Source of the DNA: Colwellia sp. MB3u-41
GTDB lineage: Bacteria > Pseudomonadota > Gammaproteobacteria > Enterobacterales > Alteromonadaceae
Assembly: GCF_014076845.1 (NCBI RefSeq)
Contig: NZ_JACGUT010000084.1
Coordinates: 124,001 to 188,000, forward strand
Direction of reading: 5' to 3'
Length of the DNA: 64,000 bases
A program made the position numbers and the translations under genes. This document shows, in pieces, positions 38,137 to 46,822 of the stretch (the first letter of the stretch is position 1; every line of letters starts with the position of its first letter). The notes beneath the pieces were generated by a model. The model was not told the DNA's origin. It did no database searches and saw nothing but the letters and a program-made list of their open reading frames with translations.

Positions 38137-39498
38137 TTATGAAAGTCCTAAACCGACGAAGATATAAAGAATAATGGTTATCACGCCACCAAATAATGCA
38201 TAGGGTAATTGTGTTTTAACATGTTCGAAATGGTCACACCCGCTGGCGATTGAGGCGACTACGGTTGTATCAGAAATAGGCGAAGCGTGGTCGCCAAAGA
38301 CACCACCGCCTAATACGGCAGCGACTAAAAACTCTATAGGTAAACCACTTTGCTGAGCAATAGGCACAGCAATAGGTACCAATATCGCGAAAGTCCCCCA
38401 AGAGGTTCCTGTTGCAAAAGCCATTAAAGCAGCGGCAATAAAAATAACCGGAGCCATTAAATATAACGGTAATTCAATATTAAACAATTCACTGACATAA
38501 ATTCCTGTACCCAAACCTTTTATTGCATCACCAAAGGCAAACGACAACACTAGAATCGCAACTGCAGGGAATATGTGTTTAGCGCCCTCTATGGAGTTCA
38601 TGGTGATTTCTTTAAAGTTAAGTAATTTATGAAAGCCAATGAATACGACTAACAAGATGAAAGCGCTGGTGATTGACCAAAAGACAGAAAATGAGCCTGA
38701 GCCGCGACGAATATCACCATCACCTGTTATCCATAATAAAACTAAGGTCATCGTTAATAATGATAATAGGGGGAGCCACATTATATAGGCAGGAGCCGTT
38801 TTTTTGATCGCGTCTTGTTGTTGCGCTGTCACTTTTGACTCAGCTCTTTTCATTGGCCCATAAAGCTTACCGCTATAAGCGGTGTAAAAAGCCAATACAA
38901 TAGCGATTATCGCATAAAAGTTATAACTAACAGTACCAATTAAAACACCAACCGAGTCAGCAAGTTGATAGTCATCAAGTAAGCCTAATACATAAGCGCC
39001 CCAGCCATTCACTAATAATAAAATACTGACAGGTGCACAAGTTGAGTCAATAAGGTACGCCAATTTTGCGCGACTCATTTTATATTTATCAAATAATTTT
39101 TGACTTGCCATACCGGCAGTAAACATACTTAAATTAGTGTCTGTAAAAATACTAGTACCAATTATGGTCGGTAACATACTTGCTTGACGCGCGTTTTTGA
39201 CTAAATTTAAGGATGACAATTTTTCGATAAAGCCATTTACTGCACCAGACTTATTCATTAAGGTAACTAAAGCACCAATGAGTAAACTGAAGCTAACAAT
39301 ATAGAGATTACTCGTTGAGGTGAATACACCGCCAATCGCTAGAAAACCATCGGTTAAGCCATTTATTACTTGCCAATTTGACGACATTATAGTGGCTAAA
39401 ATCACACCACAAAATAACGCTAATAAAGAATTTTTTCGCCATACGGCAATAACAATGGCGATAAAAGGGGGAAGTAATGATAAAGGACTATCTTGCAT
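38137..39498 (-). CDS. NhaC family Na+/H+ antiporter
   Basis: The 453 residues form about 11-12 membrane helices. They carry NhaC family features: IIGTSIFTDTNLSMFTAGM, SCAPVSILLLVNGWGAYVLG, MAFATGTSWGTFAILVPIAV, and GGGVFGDHASPISDTTVVAS near the C terminus. It probably exchanges Na+ (or a metabolite) for protons at the inner membrane. Some members exchange organic acids, so substrate is open. Confidence 0.92.
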   Translation of the reverse strand: MQDSPLSLLPPFIAIVIAVWRKNSLLALFCGVILATIMSSNWQVINGLTDGFLAIGGVFTSTSNLYIVSFSLLIGALVTLMNKSGAVNGFIEKLSSLNLVKNARQASMLPTIIGTSIFTDTNLSMFTAGMASQKLFDKYKMSRAKLAYLIDSTCAPVSILLLVNGWGAYVLGLLDDYQLADSVGVLIGTVSYNFYAIIAIVLAFYTAYSGKLYGPMKRAESKVTAQQQDAIKKTAPAYIMWLPLLSLLTMTLVLLWITGDGDIRRGSGSFSVFWSITSAFILLVVFIGFHKLLNFKEITMNSIEGAKHIFPAVAILVLSFAFGDAIKGLGTGIYVSELFNIELPLYLMAPVIFIAAALMAFATGTSWGTFAILVPIAVPIAQQSGLPIEFLVAAVLGGGVFGDHASPISDTTVVASIASGCDHFEHVKTQLPYALFGGVITIILYIFVGLGLS

Positions 39499-39757
39499 GA
39501 TTTTAACTATTTTCTTATTATTATTTTGTTGAACACTTTACCGTAAGCGCAAATTTTTAGAAACTGCTTTAAACAGAGTTTGAGTTTTATTTTGAAAATA
39601 AATGCAGAGTATTACGGTCTTGTGTTTTTAGAAAAATAAATAATATTTTGAGGGTGCTACTTTAGATTACCTTTTTAATACAGTAAAGTATTGAAAAGCT
39701 AATTATTACCCTCAAATAGTGATTAGCAGTTACGCTTAATGTATTTAGGGATTATTT

Positions 39758-41329
39758 TTGAAACTTTCTTTTGATGACTATGTAATGGCATTTAGCCAAG
39801 ACGAACATTTATCTTCCTTAACAGGCATTGGGCGAGGCATAGAACGTGAAGGTTTACGTGTTTTGCCTGAAGGACGTTTATCGTTAAAACCACATCATAA
39901 GAGCTTAGGCTCTGCACTAACACATCCTAATATTACAACAGACTATTCAGAAACATTATTAGAATTTATCACTCCGGTAAGTTTTAACCCTGAAACCACT
40001 ATCGCGCAACTGCAAGATATTCAAAAGTATACCTTAAGTAAAATTGATGGTGAATTGATTTGGCCAATGAGTATGCCGTGTTTTGTTGACAACGACGACG
40101 CTATACCACTGGCAAACTATGGGTCGTCAAATGTGGGTCAGATGAAAACTGCTTATCGTCAAGGGTTGAAGAATCGTTATGGCAGTATGATGCAGGTTAT
40201 TTCGGGGATTCATTTTAATTTCTCATTTTCTCAAAGTTTTTGGCAAAGTATGCAAAAAATTTCAGAAAATAAGGCACCTATAAATGACTTTATATCGCAA
40301 GGATACTTTGCATTATTACGTAACTACAAACGATATTGTTGGTTAATACCTTACCTTTACGGTAGCTCGCCGACCATTTGTGGTTCATTTTTGAAAAATA
40401 AAACGACCTCATTACCTTTTAAAAAGTCAGCCAGTGGGTATATGTATCTTGAATATGCGACCTCATTGAGAATGAGTGATTTAGGCTACACCAATAGTGA
40501 ACAATCATCACTGGAGATTTGTTATAACGACCTAGACGGTTATTTAGATGGTGTGCAAAATGCAATTCATTTACCCTCAGAAAATTTTGCAGCCTTTGGT
40601 GTAAAAGTTAATGGTAAATATCAGCAGCTAAATAGCAACATTCTGCAGATTGAAAATGAACTTTACGCGCCTATTCGACCTAAACAAGTGGCTAAATCTG
40701 GTGAGAAGCCTTCAGAAGCATTGAGAAATAGAGGGGTTGAATATATTGAAGTACGTGCTCTTGATGTTAATCCATTCTCAGATACGGGGATAAGTATTGA
40801 TCAAGTTTACTTCCTTGATGTTTTTATCACTTATTGTGCATTAGCAGAAAGTCCTTTATTTACTTGTCAACAACAACAAAGTTGTGATGAAAATATGGAT
40901 GAAATTGTAGTTCGCGGTCGAGATCCTCTTTTGCTACTTAATGATAATGGTTGTGATAAATCAGTTAAAGCGTGGGGCAATGAAATTTTCAAAGAAATGC
41001 AGAAAGTAGCAATCTTGTTGGATAGTGCGTATGGCGGTGAAAAATATAGTCAGGCTGTAGCGAATGAACAAAAAAAATTGATTGATCCCAATTTAACGCC
41101 TTCTGCTCAATTACTTGATTGTGTAGTAAACCAAAATAAGAGCTTAACGGGAATCGCTTTAGGACAAGCACATGAATACCGTCAAGAATTACTTAATAGA
41201 GATTATCAAATTTATAGTGAGCAGTACTTTACTGAAGCGGCGATAAAATCACATCAAGAACAAAACGACATTGAAAGTGCAGATAAAATCGACTTTGATA
41301 CATTTTTAGCCGATTACTTTTCTGCATAG
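39758..41329 (+). CDS. gshA: Glutamate-cysteine ligase
   Basis: This 523-residue enzyme, close to the 518 of E. coli, makes gamma-glutamylcysteine, the first step of glutathione synthesis. Motifs include GRGIEREGLRVLPEGRLS, TDYSETLLEFITPV, YGSSNVGQMKTAYRQGL, ISGIHFNFSFS and GVEYIEVRALDVNPFSDTGI. It appears to start with TTG at 39758, with aggga seven to twelve bases before. The first ATG is nine codons later. No gshB is near. A hairpin and the repeat array follow. Confidence 0.96.
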   Translation: MKLSFDDYVMAFSQDEHLSSLTGIGRGIEREGLRVLPEGRLSLKPHHKSLGSALTHPNITTDYSETLLEFITPVSFNPETTIAQLQDIQKYTLSKIDGELIWPMSMPCFVDNDDAIPLANYGSSNVGQMKTAYRQGLKNRYGSMMQVISGIHFNFSFSQSFWQSMQKISENKAPINDFISQGYFALLRNYKRYCWLIPYLYGSSPTICGSFLKNKTTSLPFKKSASGYMYLEYATSLRMSDLGYTNSEQSSLEICYNDLDGYLDGVQNAIHLPSENFAAFGVKVNGKYQQLNSNILQIENELYAPIRPKQVAKSGEKPSEALRNRGVEYIEVRALDVNPFSDTGISIDQVYFLDVFITYCALAESPLFTCQQQQSCDENMDEIVVRGRDPLLLLNDNGCDKSVKAWGNEIFKEMQKVAILLDSAYGGEKYSQAVANEQKKLIDPNLTPSAQLLDCVVNQNKSLTGIALGQAHEYRQELLNRDYQIYSEQYFTEAAIKSHQEQNDIESADKIDFDTFLADYFSA

Positions 41330-41346
41330 ATTGCGTTTATTAACTC

Positions 41347-41377
41347 GTTAATAGCGTGAAGGTTACGCGCTATTAAC
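41347..41377 (+). terminator. Hairpin after gshA
   Basis: A perfect stem gttaatagcg / cgctattaac with an 11-base loop lies 17 bases after the gshA stop. T-run is weak. Confidence 0.55.
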
Positions 41378-41501
41378 TTATCTGAAAGCACTTTTGAATA
41401 TGCCACTTTCTATACCCCTTAACGGATGACGTTTTTATTCGCTTTTTAAATACAGCTGCATTTTACAATTACCCTTTTCTTTATCTTTGTTAAAAAAAAG
41501 C

Positions 41502-41600
41502 AAAAAAAAACGCATTACTTAAAAAAGAATGCGCAATAAAAACATAAACACTAAAGGAAATATAACTCTCATAAAGTAGGAGTGATTGTTGATGGTTTAG
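41502..41600 (-). ncRNA. Candidate small RNA, repeat copy 1
   Basis: Read on the minus strand, a U-rich stretch leads into a hairpin (CGCAUU-CUU loop AAG-AAUGCG, one bulge) and then nine U. This is the layout of an intrinsic terminator with an Hfq-type tail. The 5' end is not known; a conserved TTGAAC lies at 41605-41600, but no good -10 is visible. Prediction only. Confidence 0.4.
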
Positions 41601-41649
41601 TTCAATTTATTTAGGTGTCTTTTTACTTTTTCTTTGGTTGAATTTAAGC

Positions 41650-41748
41650 AAAAAAAAACGCATTACCTAAAAAGGAATGCGCAATAAAAACATAAACACT
41701 AAGGGAAACATAACTCTCATAAAGTAAGAGTGATTGTTGATGGTTTAG
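41650..41748 (-). ncRNA. Candidate small RNA, repeat copy 2
   Basis: It has the same layout as copy 1. The hairpin's inner stem is CCU/AGG instead of CUU/AAG. Both partners of the same base pair changed (plus-strand positions 41667 and 41674), so pairing is kept. Nine U follow. TTGAAC lies at 41753-41748. Confidence 0.45.
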
Positions 41749-41797
41749 TTCAATTTATTTAGGTGTCTTTTTACTTTTTCTTTGGTGGAATTTAAGC

Positions 41798-41898
41798 AAA
41801 AAAAAACGCATTACTTAAAAAAGAATGCGCAATAAAAACATAAAAACTAAGGGAAACATAAAACACTTAATCAGTAAGAACAGGAATACTTGTTATAG
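41798..41898 (-). ncRNA. Candidate small RNA, diverged repeat copy 3
   Basis: The terminator hairpin with nine U and the flanking U-rich part are conserved. The TTGAAC box (41903-41898) is also conserved. The section between them differs from copies 1 and 2. Conserved ends with a changed middle suggest a paralogous RNA with a different recognition part, if it is transcribed. Confidence 0.4.
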
Positions 41899-42022
41899 TT
41901 CAATAAATTTCATATAAATTACAAAAAATTTTATCATCACCTCTTTCTAAAAATTATCTAGTTGGTATAAAGCTATGTTTCTGGCATGATAACAATATCT
42001 AATTCAATAACGTATTGATGTT

Positions 42023-42643
42023 ATGTCGTTTATTAAGCCTTTTTTTATTTCATTGTTGAGCATTGTACTCCTAGCAAGTTGTGCAACTTCACCGCCCAAA
42101 AATCCTGAAAATATTTGTGATATTTTTCGTGAACATCGTGATTGGTATTTTGCAGCCAAGGAAGTACGAGAGCGTTGGGGGGTACCTATTCATGTACCTA
42201 TGAGCATGATGTATCAAGAAAGTTCATTCAGAGCGGGAGCTTTACCCCCTAGAGATTATCTGTTGGGTTTTATTCCATGGGGTCGGGTAAGCACTGCCTA
42301 TGGTTATTCACAAGCAAAAACAATGACTTGGGGTGATTACATTAGAGAAACAGATAATTCAGGCGCGGATCGTGATGATTTCGATGATGCAATCGACTTT
42401 ATGGGGTGGTTTATTTTTAAGACACAAAAAATTAATAAGGTCTCTAAATGGGATGCCTATAATCAATACTTAAATTATCATGAAGGTTGGGGGGGGTTTA
42501 AGCGCCGTTCTTATAAAAAGAAGCCCTGGTTGGTCAAAGTTTCACGAAAAGTGGATAACCGAGCACGACGTTACAGTAGTCAATTGAAAAGCTGTGAAGC
42601 TGATTTAAATCACGGTTGGTTGTGGCGATTATTTTTTGGTTAA
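42023..42643 (+). CDS. Lipoprotein with lytic transglycosylase (SLT)-like domain
   Basis: This 206-residue protein has a lipoprotein signal with lipobox LLASC (Cys about residue 20). Its SLT-like domain has the probable catalytic Glu in SMMYQESSFRAGA (about residue 68) and AYGYSQAKTMTWGDY following it. It should act on peptidoglycan from the outer or inner membrane. Length and the YLNYHEGWGGF ending match a family of small SLT lipoproteins in marine gammaproteobacteria. The start has no strong ribosome site. Confidence 0.88.
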   Translation: MSFIKPFFISLLSIVLLASCATSPPKNPENICDIFREHRDWYFAAKEVRERWGVPIHVPMSMMYQESSFRAGALPPRDYLLGFIPWGRVSTAYGYSQAKTMTWGDYIRETDNSGADRDDFDDAIDFMGWFIFKTQKINKVSKWDAYNQYLNYHEGWGGFKRRSYKKKPWLVKVSRKVDNRARRYSSQLKSCEADLNHGWLWRLFFG

Positions 42644-42768
42644 TAGGATTTACTTAAGATCGCAGTATATAAGTTTACTGCTAATTCATTAATTAGATGC
42701 TCTACTTTATACGTTGTTATTGGTTATGTTAACCGTGAAATGATCAGATAATGAGTGGGGTTGTAATT

Positions 42769-42805
42769 AGCATGATCTTTTATAAAAGATTATGCTTTTC
42801 AATTT
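42769..42805 (+). terminator. Terminator-like palindrome after the SLT lipoprotein gene
   Basis: A 28-base near-perfect palindrome (agcatgatctttta / taaaagattatgct, one G-U pair) is followed by tttcaattttt. It lies 125 bp after the stop codon. Confidence 0.5.
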
Positions 42806-42999
42806 TTAGGATTAAATAATCAATCATTAATCCTCCATATAGTCGCTAGCAGAAAGAGTGCCCACATAACTTTTCTACAGTAAAAATTCTCGTAAATACC
42901 CAAGTTTTATATAATTAAAACCCTTGTAAAAAAACTTCATAAATTTTAAAGAAAGGCATTGCATTATTCGAGGGCTGGCTCTTATTGGGCTGTGTTTTG

Positions 43000-43090
43000 T
43001 TATCCACAGAAATTGTGGAAAAATCATTAATAGAACAATGGTTGTGGGTAACTTTGTTAATAACTTTGTTTGTTGATGGTATTATCCACA
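43000..43090. promoter_or_regulatory. Cluster of DnaA-box-like sites
   Basis: Two exact TTATCCACA consensus boxes lie at 43000-43008 and 43082-43090. Between them are TGTGGAAAA (43014-43022) and TGTGGGTAA (43043-43051), each one mismatch from the box on the opposite strand. The space between holds AT-rich DNA with two gttaataac/ttaataactt blocks. No replication genes are near. The rest of the 42644-43206 gap holds only hairpins. Confidence 0.55.
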
Positions 43091-43143
43091 AAAGAGGATG
43101 TAAGCACATAAAAATAAAATTACTTGTATAACTAGTTAATTAT

Positions 43144-43184
43144 AAACAAAGGCCTTAAATGGGGGGTTTAAGGCCTTTGTTTTT
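43144..43184. terminator. Strong terminator after corB
   Basis: A 16-bp perfect stem (aaacaaaggccttaaa / tttaaggcctttgttt) has a G-rich seven-base loop with flanking A and T runs. It serves the minus-strand corB gene and blocks transcription from the other side. Confidence 0.92.
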
Positions 43185-43206
43185 ATCAGAGACAAGACAA
43201 TCGTTG

Positions 43207-44490
43207 TTACTTTTCTTTCTCTTCATCAATATAAAGTTCTGGCAGGATCCTAACTGTTTTTATCATGTTATCTGAAACATCAACAATTTCTAATGGGTAG
43301 CCAGCGATACGAACACTCAAATTAGCTTCTGGAATATCTTCTAAATATTCGATAATTAAGCCATTTAATGTTTTAGGGCCATTGGTGGGGAAAGTCCATG
43401 TCATTTCTTTATTAATGTCTCTAACGGTGGCACTACCGTCAACTAAGTAACTACCATCAGGCTGAGCATTAACTTCCTCGCTTGTGGTGGGTGTCATCGT
43501 TGTGGTGAAATCACCAACGACTTCCTCTAAAATATCTTCTAGGGTGACTAAACCTTGAATATCGCCATATTCATCGACAACTAAGCCCAAGCGTTCTTTA
43601 GCATGCTGAAACTTTAAAAGTTGTACATTGAGTGTTGTGCCTTCAGGAATAAAATATAATTCTTTTATTGCTCGGATTAAAGTGGTCTTAGTAAATTGAT
43701 TTTTGAATAAGAGCTTTAGTGCATCACGAAGGTGAATGTAGCCAACGACATCATCCATGTTGTCTCGATATAATAAAACACGAGTGTGATTTGATTGGGC
43801 TAATTGTTTCTGAATTTTTTTCCAGTCTTCATTGATATCAATACCCACTAATTCATTACGAGGGATCATAATATCTTCAACCGTTACCTTTTCTAAATCA
43901 AGAATGCCCACCAACATATTTTGATCACGTTCTGGCAACATTGCGCCAGAGTCATTCACTACCGTTCTTAGCTCTTCAGAGCTTAAGCTATGCTGTACAC
44001 GTTGTTCAGAGCTTACGCCAATCAACATTAATAAACCGTTAGTTATCCAATTTACAGCAACAACAAAGGGGAACAACAGCTTTAATAAAAAAGATAAGAC
44101 AATTGAGCTCGGAAACGCTATTTTTTCAGGGTATAACGCGGCTAATGTTTTTGGAGTGACTTCAGAAAAGATAAGCACAACAAGTGTTAATGCAATGGTT
44201 GCAATTAACACACCCATGTCACCAAATAACCGTAAACCGATAATAGTGGCTATCGCAGAGGCTGCAATGTTAACCAGGTTGTTGCCAATGAGTATCAAAC
44301 CAATTAAACGGTCTGGACGTTCTAACAATTTACTAACGCGTTTAGCACCCTGATGATTTTGTTTTTCTAAATGGCGAAGTCGATAGCGATTAAGCGACAT
44401 AATGCCAGTTTCAGATCCTGAAAAATAGGCTGATAGAATAATTAGAATGCCAAGAATGGCAAAGAGCATTTCCGTTGATATGTTGTCCAA
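43207..44490 (-). CDS. corB: CNNM/CorB family membrane protein with CBS domains
   Basis: This 427-residue protein has a DUF21/CNNM membrane domain (about 1-185, four helices, with YFSGSETGIMSLNRYRLRHL). Two CBS domains follow (about 205-330, with DIMIPRNELVGID and LVVDEYGDIQGLVTLEDI). The C-terminal transporter-associated domain has the GLIIEYLEDIPE region. It resembles E. coli YfjD/CorB, linked to Mg2+ or Co2+ transport. It lies with ypjD near ffh, as in E. coli. Confidence 0.92.
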   Translation of the reverse strand: MDNISTEMLFAILGILIILSAYFSGSETGIMSLNRYRLRHLEKQNHQGAKRVSKLLERPDRLIGLILIGNNLVNIAASAIATIIGLRLFGDMGVLIATIALTLVVLIFSEVTPKTLAALYPEKIAFPSSIVLSFLLKLLFPFVVAVNWITNGLLMLIGVSSEQRVQHSLSSEELRTVVNDSGAMLPERDQNMLVGILDLEKVTVEDIMIPRNELVGIDINEDWKKIQKQLAQSNHTRVLLYRDNMDDVVGYIHLRDALKLLFKNQFTKTTLIRAIKELYFIPEGTTLNVQLLKFQHAKERLGLVVDEYGDIQGLVTLEDILEEVVGDFTTTMTPTTSEEVNAQPDGSYLVDGSATVRDINKEMTWTFPTNGPKTLNGLIIEYLEDIPEANLSVRIAGYPLEIVDVSDNMIKTVRILPELYIDEEKEK

Positions 44491-44566
44491 AAAAGGAACC
44501 CTATATTGTGTTGTAGATAATCATTGGGTACGTTATAACGTACTTAATGACCATTATTATGATAAT

Positions 44567-45382
44567 TTACAGTAAAATAAATTCTTTAACAAACCGACTA
44601 CCAAAATATGCCAATGTTAATAAAGCACTGCCAGTAACCATTAATATTAACACACGATGACCGCGCCAACCTCTATTATAATGTCCCCAGAGTGTTGTTG
44701 TATAGACTAGCAGGGCTAAAATAGACAATACGGTTTTATGTACATTTTCATGTGAGATCATACCATCTAAAAATAAGAAGCCAATAACCTGACTGAGTAA
44801 TAAAAAACACGTGCCAATACTTAAAATAATAAAAAGCTGACCTTCAACCTGCATTAGTGGGGGTAGGTGGTTAACCGCTGATAAATTTTTTGTTTTTAAT
44901 TTAAAATTGATGTAAGCGACTTGAAACGCGTAAAGTGTCGCAATGACTAAAGTACAATAAGAAAGCAGCGCAAGTGTCACATGGCTTATCACACTTAATT
45001 GATGATTAATTAAGGGGGCTTGTTCTACGCTAGGTATGAATACCATCAGTAATTGCCAAATACCTGCAAAGCCATAAATAACCGGTAATAATAAATTCAC
45101 TTTATAGCGTAATGCAAAGGCAGAGATGGATAAACAAATAATTAAACTGACTAAAGAAATAACATTAGGCAATGCAAAGTTAATGTCCGCTTGAGCCACT
45201 AAAAACTGTGCATTACTTAAGGTATGTAGCACCATAGCTAAACAACCAAAAAATAGCACAAAAATTAAATTAGGTCCTTTAGGGTGAAACAAACGTAATA
45301 ACATTGCAGAAGTTGCAACCGCATAAGCAAAAAATGCAATTAAAGAACAAATATCCGAAAAACTCACAACGTGCTCCCACAC
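44567..45382 (-). CDS. ypjD: CcsA-like inner-membrane protein (YpjD)
   Basis: This 271-residue protein has eight membrane helices and the cytochrome c assembly (CcsA/CcmC-like) fold. It has family His residues in SVISHVTLALLSYCTLVIA and MISHENVHKTVLSI, and the terminal WGHYNRGWRGHRVLILMV segment. Its cellular role is unclear; it is not needed for cytochrome c in species with CcmABC. The ffh-ypjD-corB association is conserved in gammaproteobacteria. Here a permease gene separates it from ffh. Confidence 0.9.
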   Translation of the reverse strand: MWEHVVSFSDICSLIAFFAYAVATSAMLLRLFHPKGPNLIFVLFFGCLAMVLHTLSNAQFLVAQADINFALPNVISLVSLIICLSISAFALRYKVNLLLPVIYGFAGIWQLLMVFIPSVEQAPLINHQLSVISHVTLALLSYCTLVIATLYAFQVAYINFKLKTKNLSAVNHLPPLMQVEGQLFIILSIGTCFLLLSQVIGFLFLDGMISHENVHKTVLSILALLVYTTTLWGHYNRGWRGHRVLILMVTGSALLTLAYFGSRFVKEFILL

Positions 45383-45456
45383 AAGAACTTAAAATTTAGG
45401 TATTTATACCGGCAAACGATTCTATCAGAATGCGGGTAATACACCCTATATTAAAA

Positions 45457-46572
45457 CTATAAAACTAATTTTCTTAAGGGTTTTATCGATAAGAAGGCAA
45501 TTAAACCTGCGCAAGTTATTCCAAACCAAAAAGGCAGTAATTCATGGCTGTGTTGCATTTGCTGAGTAATGTTTATATCGAAAAACAGTAAGCCCCAATC
45601 AAGTAACAGACCAAAGCCTATCGCACATAACGAAATGCCTAATAAGTATTTTATTAAAACACTGCTGCCCATTTCATTTTTAATGACGCCTAATGTTGAA
45701 ATATTTGTTGCTGGGCCTGCCATCATAAAGACTAATGCAGTGCCGGGTGATATACCGGCTAAAATAAAACCCGCAGCGACAGGTGTTGATGCGGTCGCGC
45801 AAATATACATTGGAATTGAAATAATAATCATCACTAACATTGCGCCTAAACCACTGCCATAGCTGAGTAAAAAAGAGGCGGGTAGGAATGTCTTTATTAA
45901 GGTAGCAAAAATCAGACCGACTAATAACCAGATGATGATGTCGTCAATCAATTGTGTTGCGGCGTAATGAATACCTGAGGTGGTTTTACTGAGAAAGCTT
46001 GCTGATTTTTTAGTTGTAGCTATTTTTTTTTCACTCGCACAACACGAAGACTTAACATCTTCGGTTGTTAGTAATGGCTCAACAGCGACTTCTTTCTTAC
46101 TCGGACAACAACTAGGGGTATCTTTAGATGTCGCTTTAGGTAGGGTAATATCTTCTTTTTTTATTGTTGAAACGAGTAAGCCCGTGATAATGGCAGAAAA
46201 TATTGCCGTTATTGGTCGATAAATAGCAAAAACGGGGCCTAATAAAGCGTAAGAGACTGAAACTGAGTCAACGCCTGTTTCGGGAGTTGCCACTAAGAAG
46301 GATGAGGTTGCTGATGCTGAAGCACCGCTGCGGCGTAATTCAGTCGCTACTGGGATAACACCACATGAGCATAAAGGTAGGGGGGCACCAATAATAGCCG
46401 CTTTAATAATGGCGAGTTTTCCTTCACCCAAATGTTGACTTAAAATTTTAGTCGGTACCCAAGATTTCATCAAACCTGCAATGAGTAAACCTAATAATAA
46501 CCAAGGACTCGCTTCAGCACTTAAGGCTAAAAAGTTTGTCAGTAATGTAGATAAATATTCCAAGACATTCAC
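45457..46572 (-). CDS. Permease of the SO_0444 / UPF0718 type, probable metal efflux
   Basis: This 371-residue membrane protein has about eight helices in two halves, with the permease signatures APLPLCSCGVIPVATELRRSG and PMYICATASTPVAAGFILAG. The cytoplasmic loop between the halves carries two Cys-Cys motifs (PSCCPSKK near residue 155 and SSCCASEK near 176), which look like metal or metalloid ligands. Relatives are proposed copper/zinc or arsenic-type exporters. It is first of the minus-strand trio with ypjD and corB. Confidence 0.87.
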   Translation of the reverse strand: MNVLEYLSTLLTNFLALSAEASPWLLLGLLIAGLMKSWVPTKILSQHLGEGKLAIIKAAIIGAPLPLCSCGVIPVATELRRSGASASATSSFLVATPETGVDSVSVSYALLGPVFAIYRPITAIFSAIITGLLVSTIKKEDITLPKATSKDTPSCCPSKKEVAVEPLLTTEDVKSSCCASEKKIATTKKSASFLSKTTSGIHYAATQLIDDIIIWLLVGLIFATLIKTFLPASFLLSYGSGLGAMLVMIIISIPMYICATASTPVAAGFILAGISPGTALVFMMAGPATNISTLGVIKNEMGSSVLIKYLLGISLCAIGFGLLLDWGLLFFDINITQQMQHSHELLPFWFGITCAGLIAFLSIKPLRKLVL

Positions 46573-46822
46573 ACTGTTATTTATGTAAAAAGTTAAACAA
46601 GACTACAGCTTACCATATTTATTTTAAGGTGCATTACACTACATCAAATAACGATGATTTATTTATTTCACCGGCTGTTATCTAATGCCGTACCCAATTG
46701 ATAAATTTAATGCGTGTTGAATGCGAAGAAACTTATTGGAATTGCTATTAATCCTTTCGCTTATTTTATTGGCGGGTATAATATGCAATAATTTTTATAT
46801 TCAGCACAATATAGAGTCGCAC

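Larger units (their letters stand above)
41500..41910. repeat. Three-copy tandem repeat, 148-bp period
   Basis: Copies begin at 41500, 41648 and 41796, exactly 148 bases apart. Copies 1 and 2 differ at six positions out of 148. Copy 3 matches for its first 65 or so bases, diverges in the middle, and matches again around gttcaataaattt (to about 41910). Each copy has nine A followed by the hairpin cgcatt...aatgcg. Spacing from the hairpin to gttcaa is 89, 89 and 91 bases. No open reading frame explains the conservation. Confidence 0.95.

Noticed and set aside
41500-41910. CRISPR array.
   Set aside because: The repeat unit is 148 bp with no unique spacers between short repeats, and no cas genes are present.
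43000-43090. Chromosomal origin of replication.
   Set aside because: No dnaA, dnaN, mnmG, mioC or parAB genes are near, and only four sites without clear 13-mers are seen. I keep it only as a DnaA-box cluster.
42915-43109. Minus-strand open frame of 64 codons.
   Set aside because: It overlaps the DnaA-box cluster, has no ribosome site and no recognisable protein features.
46721-46822. In-frame 34-codon extension of ffh with a hydrophobic segment, which could give a membrane-tethered Ffh.
   Set aside because: Ffh proteins start at MFENLSDRL, the extension has no ribosome site, and an AT-rich promoter region can stay open by chance.
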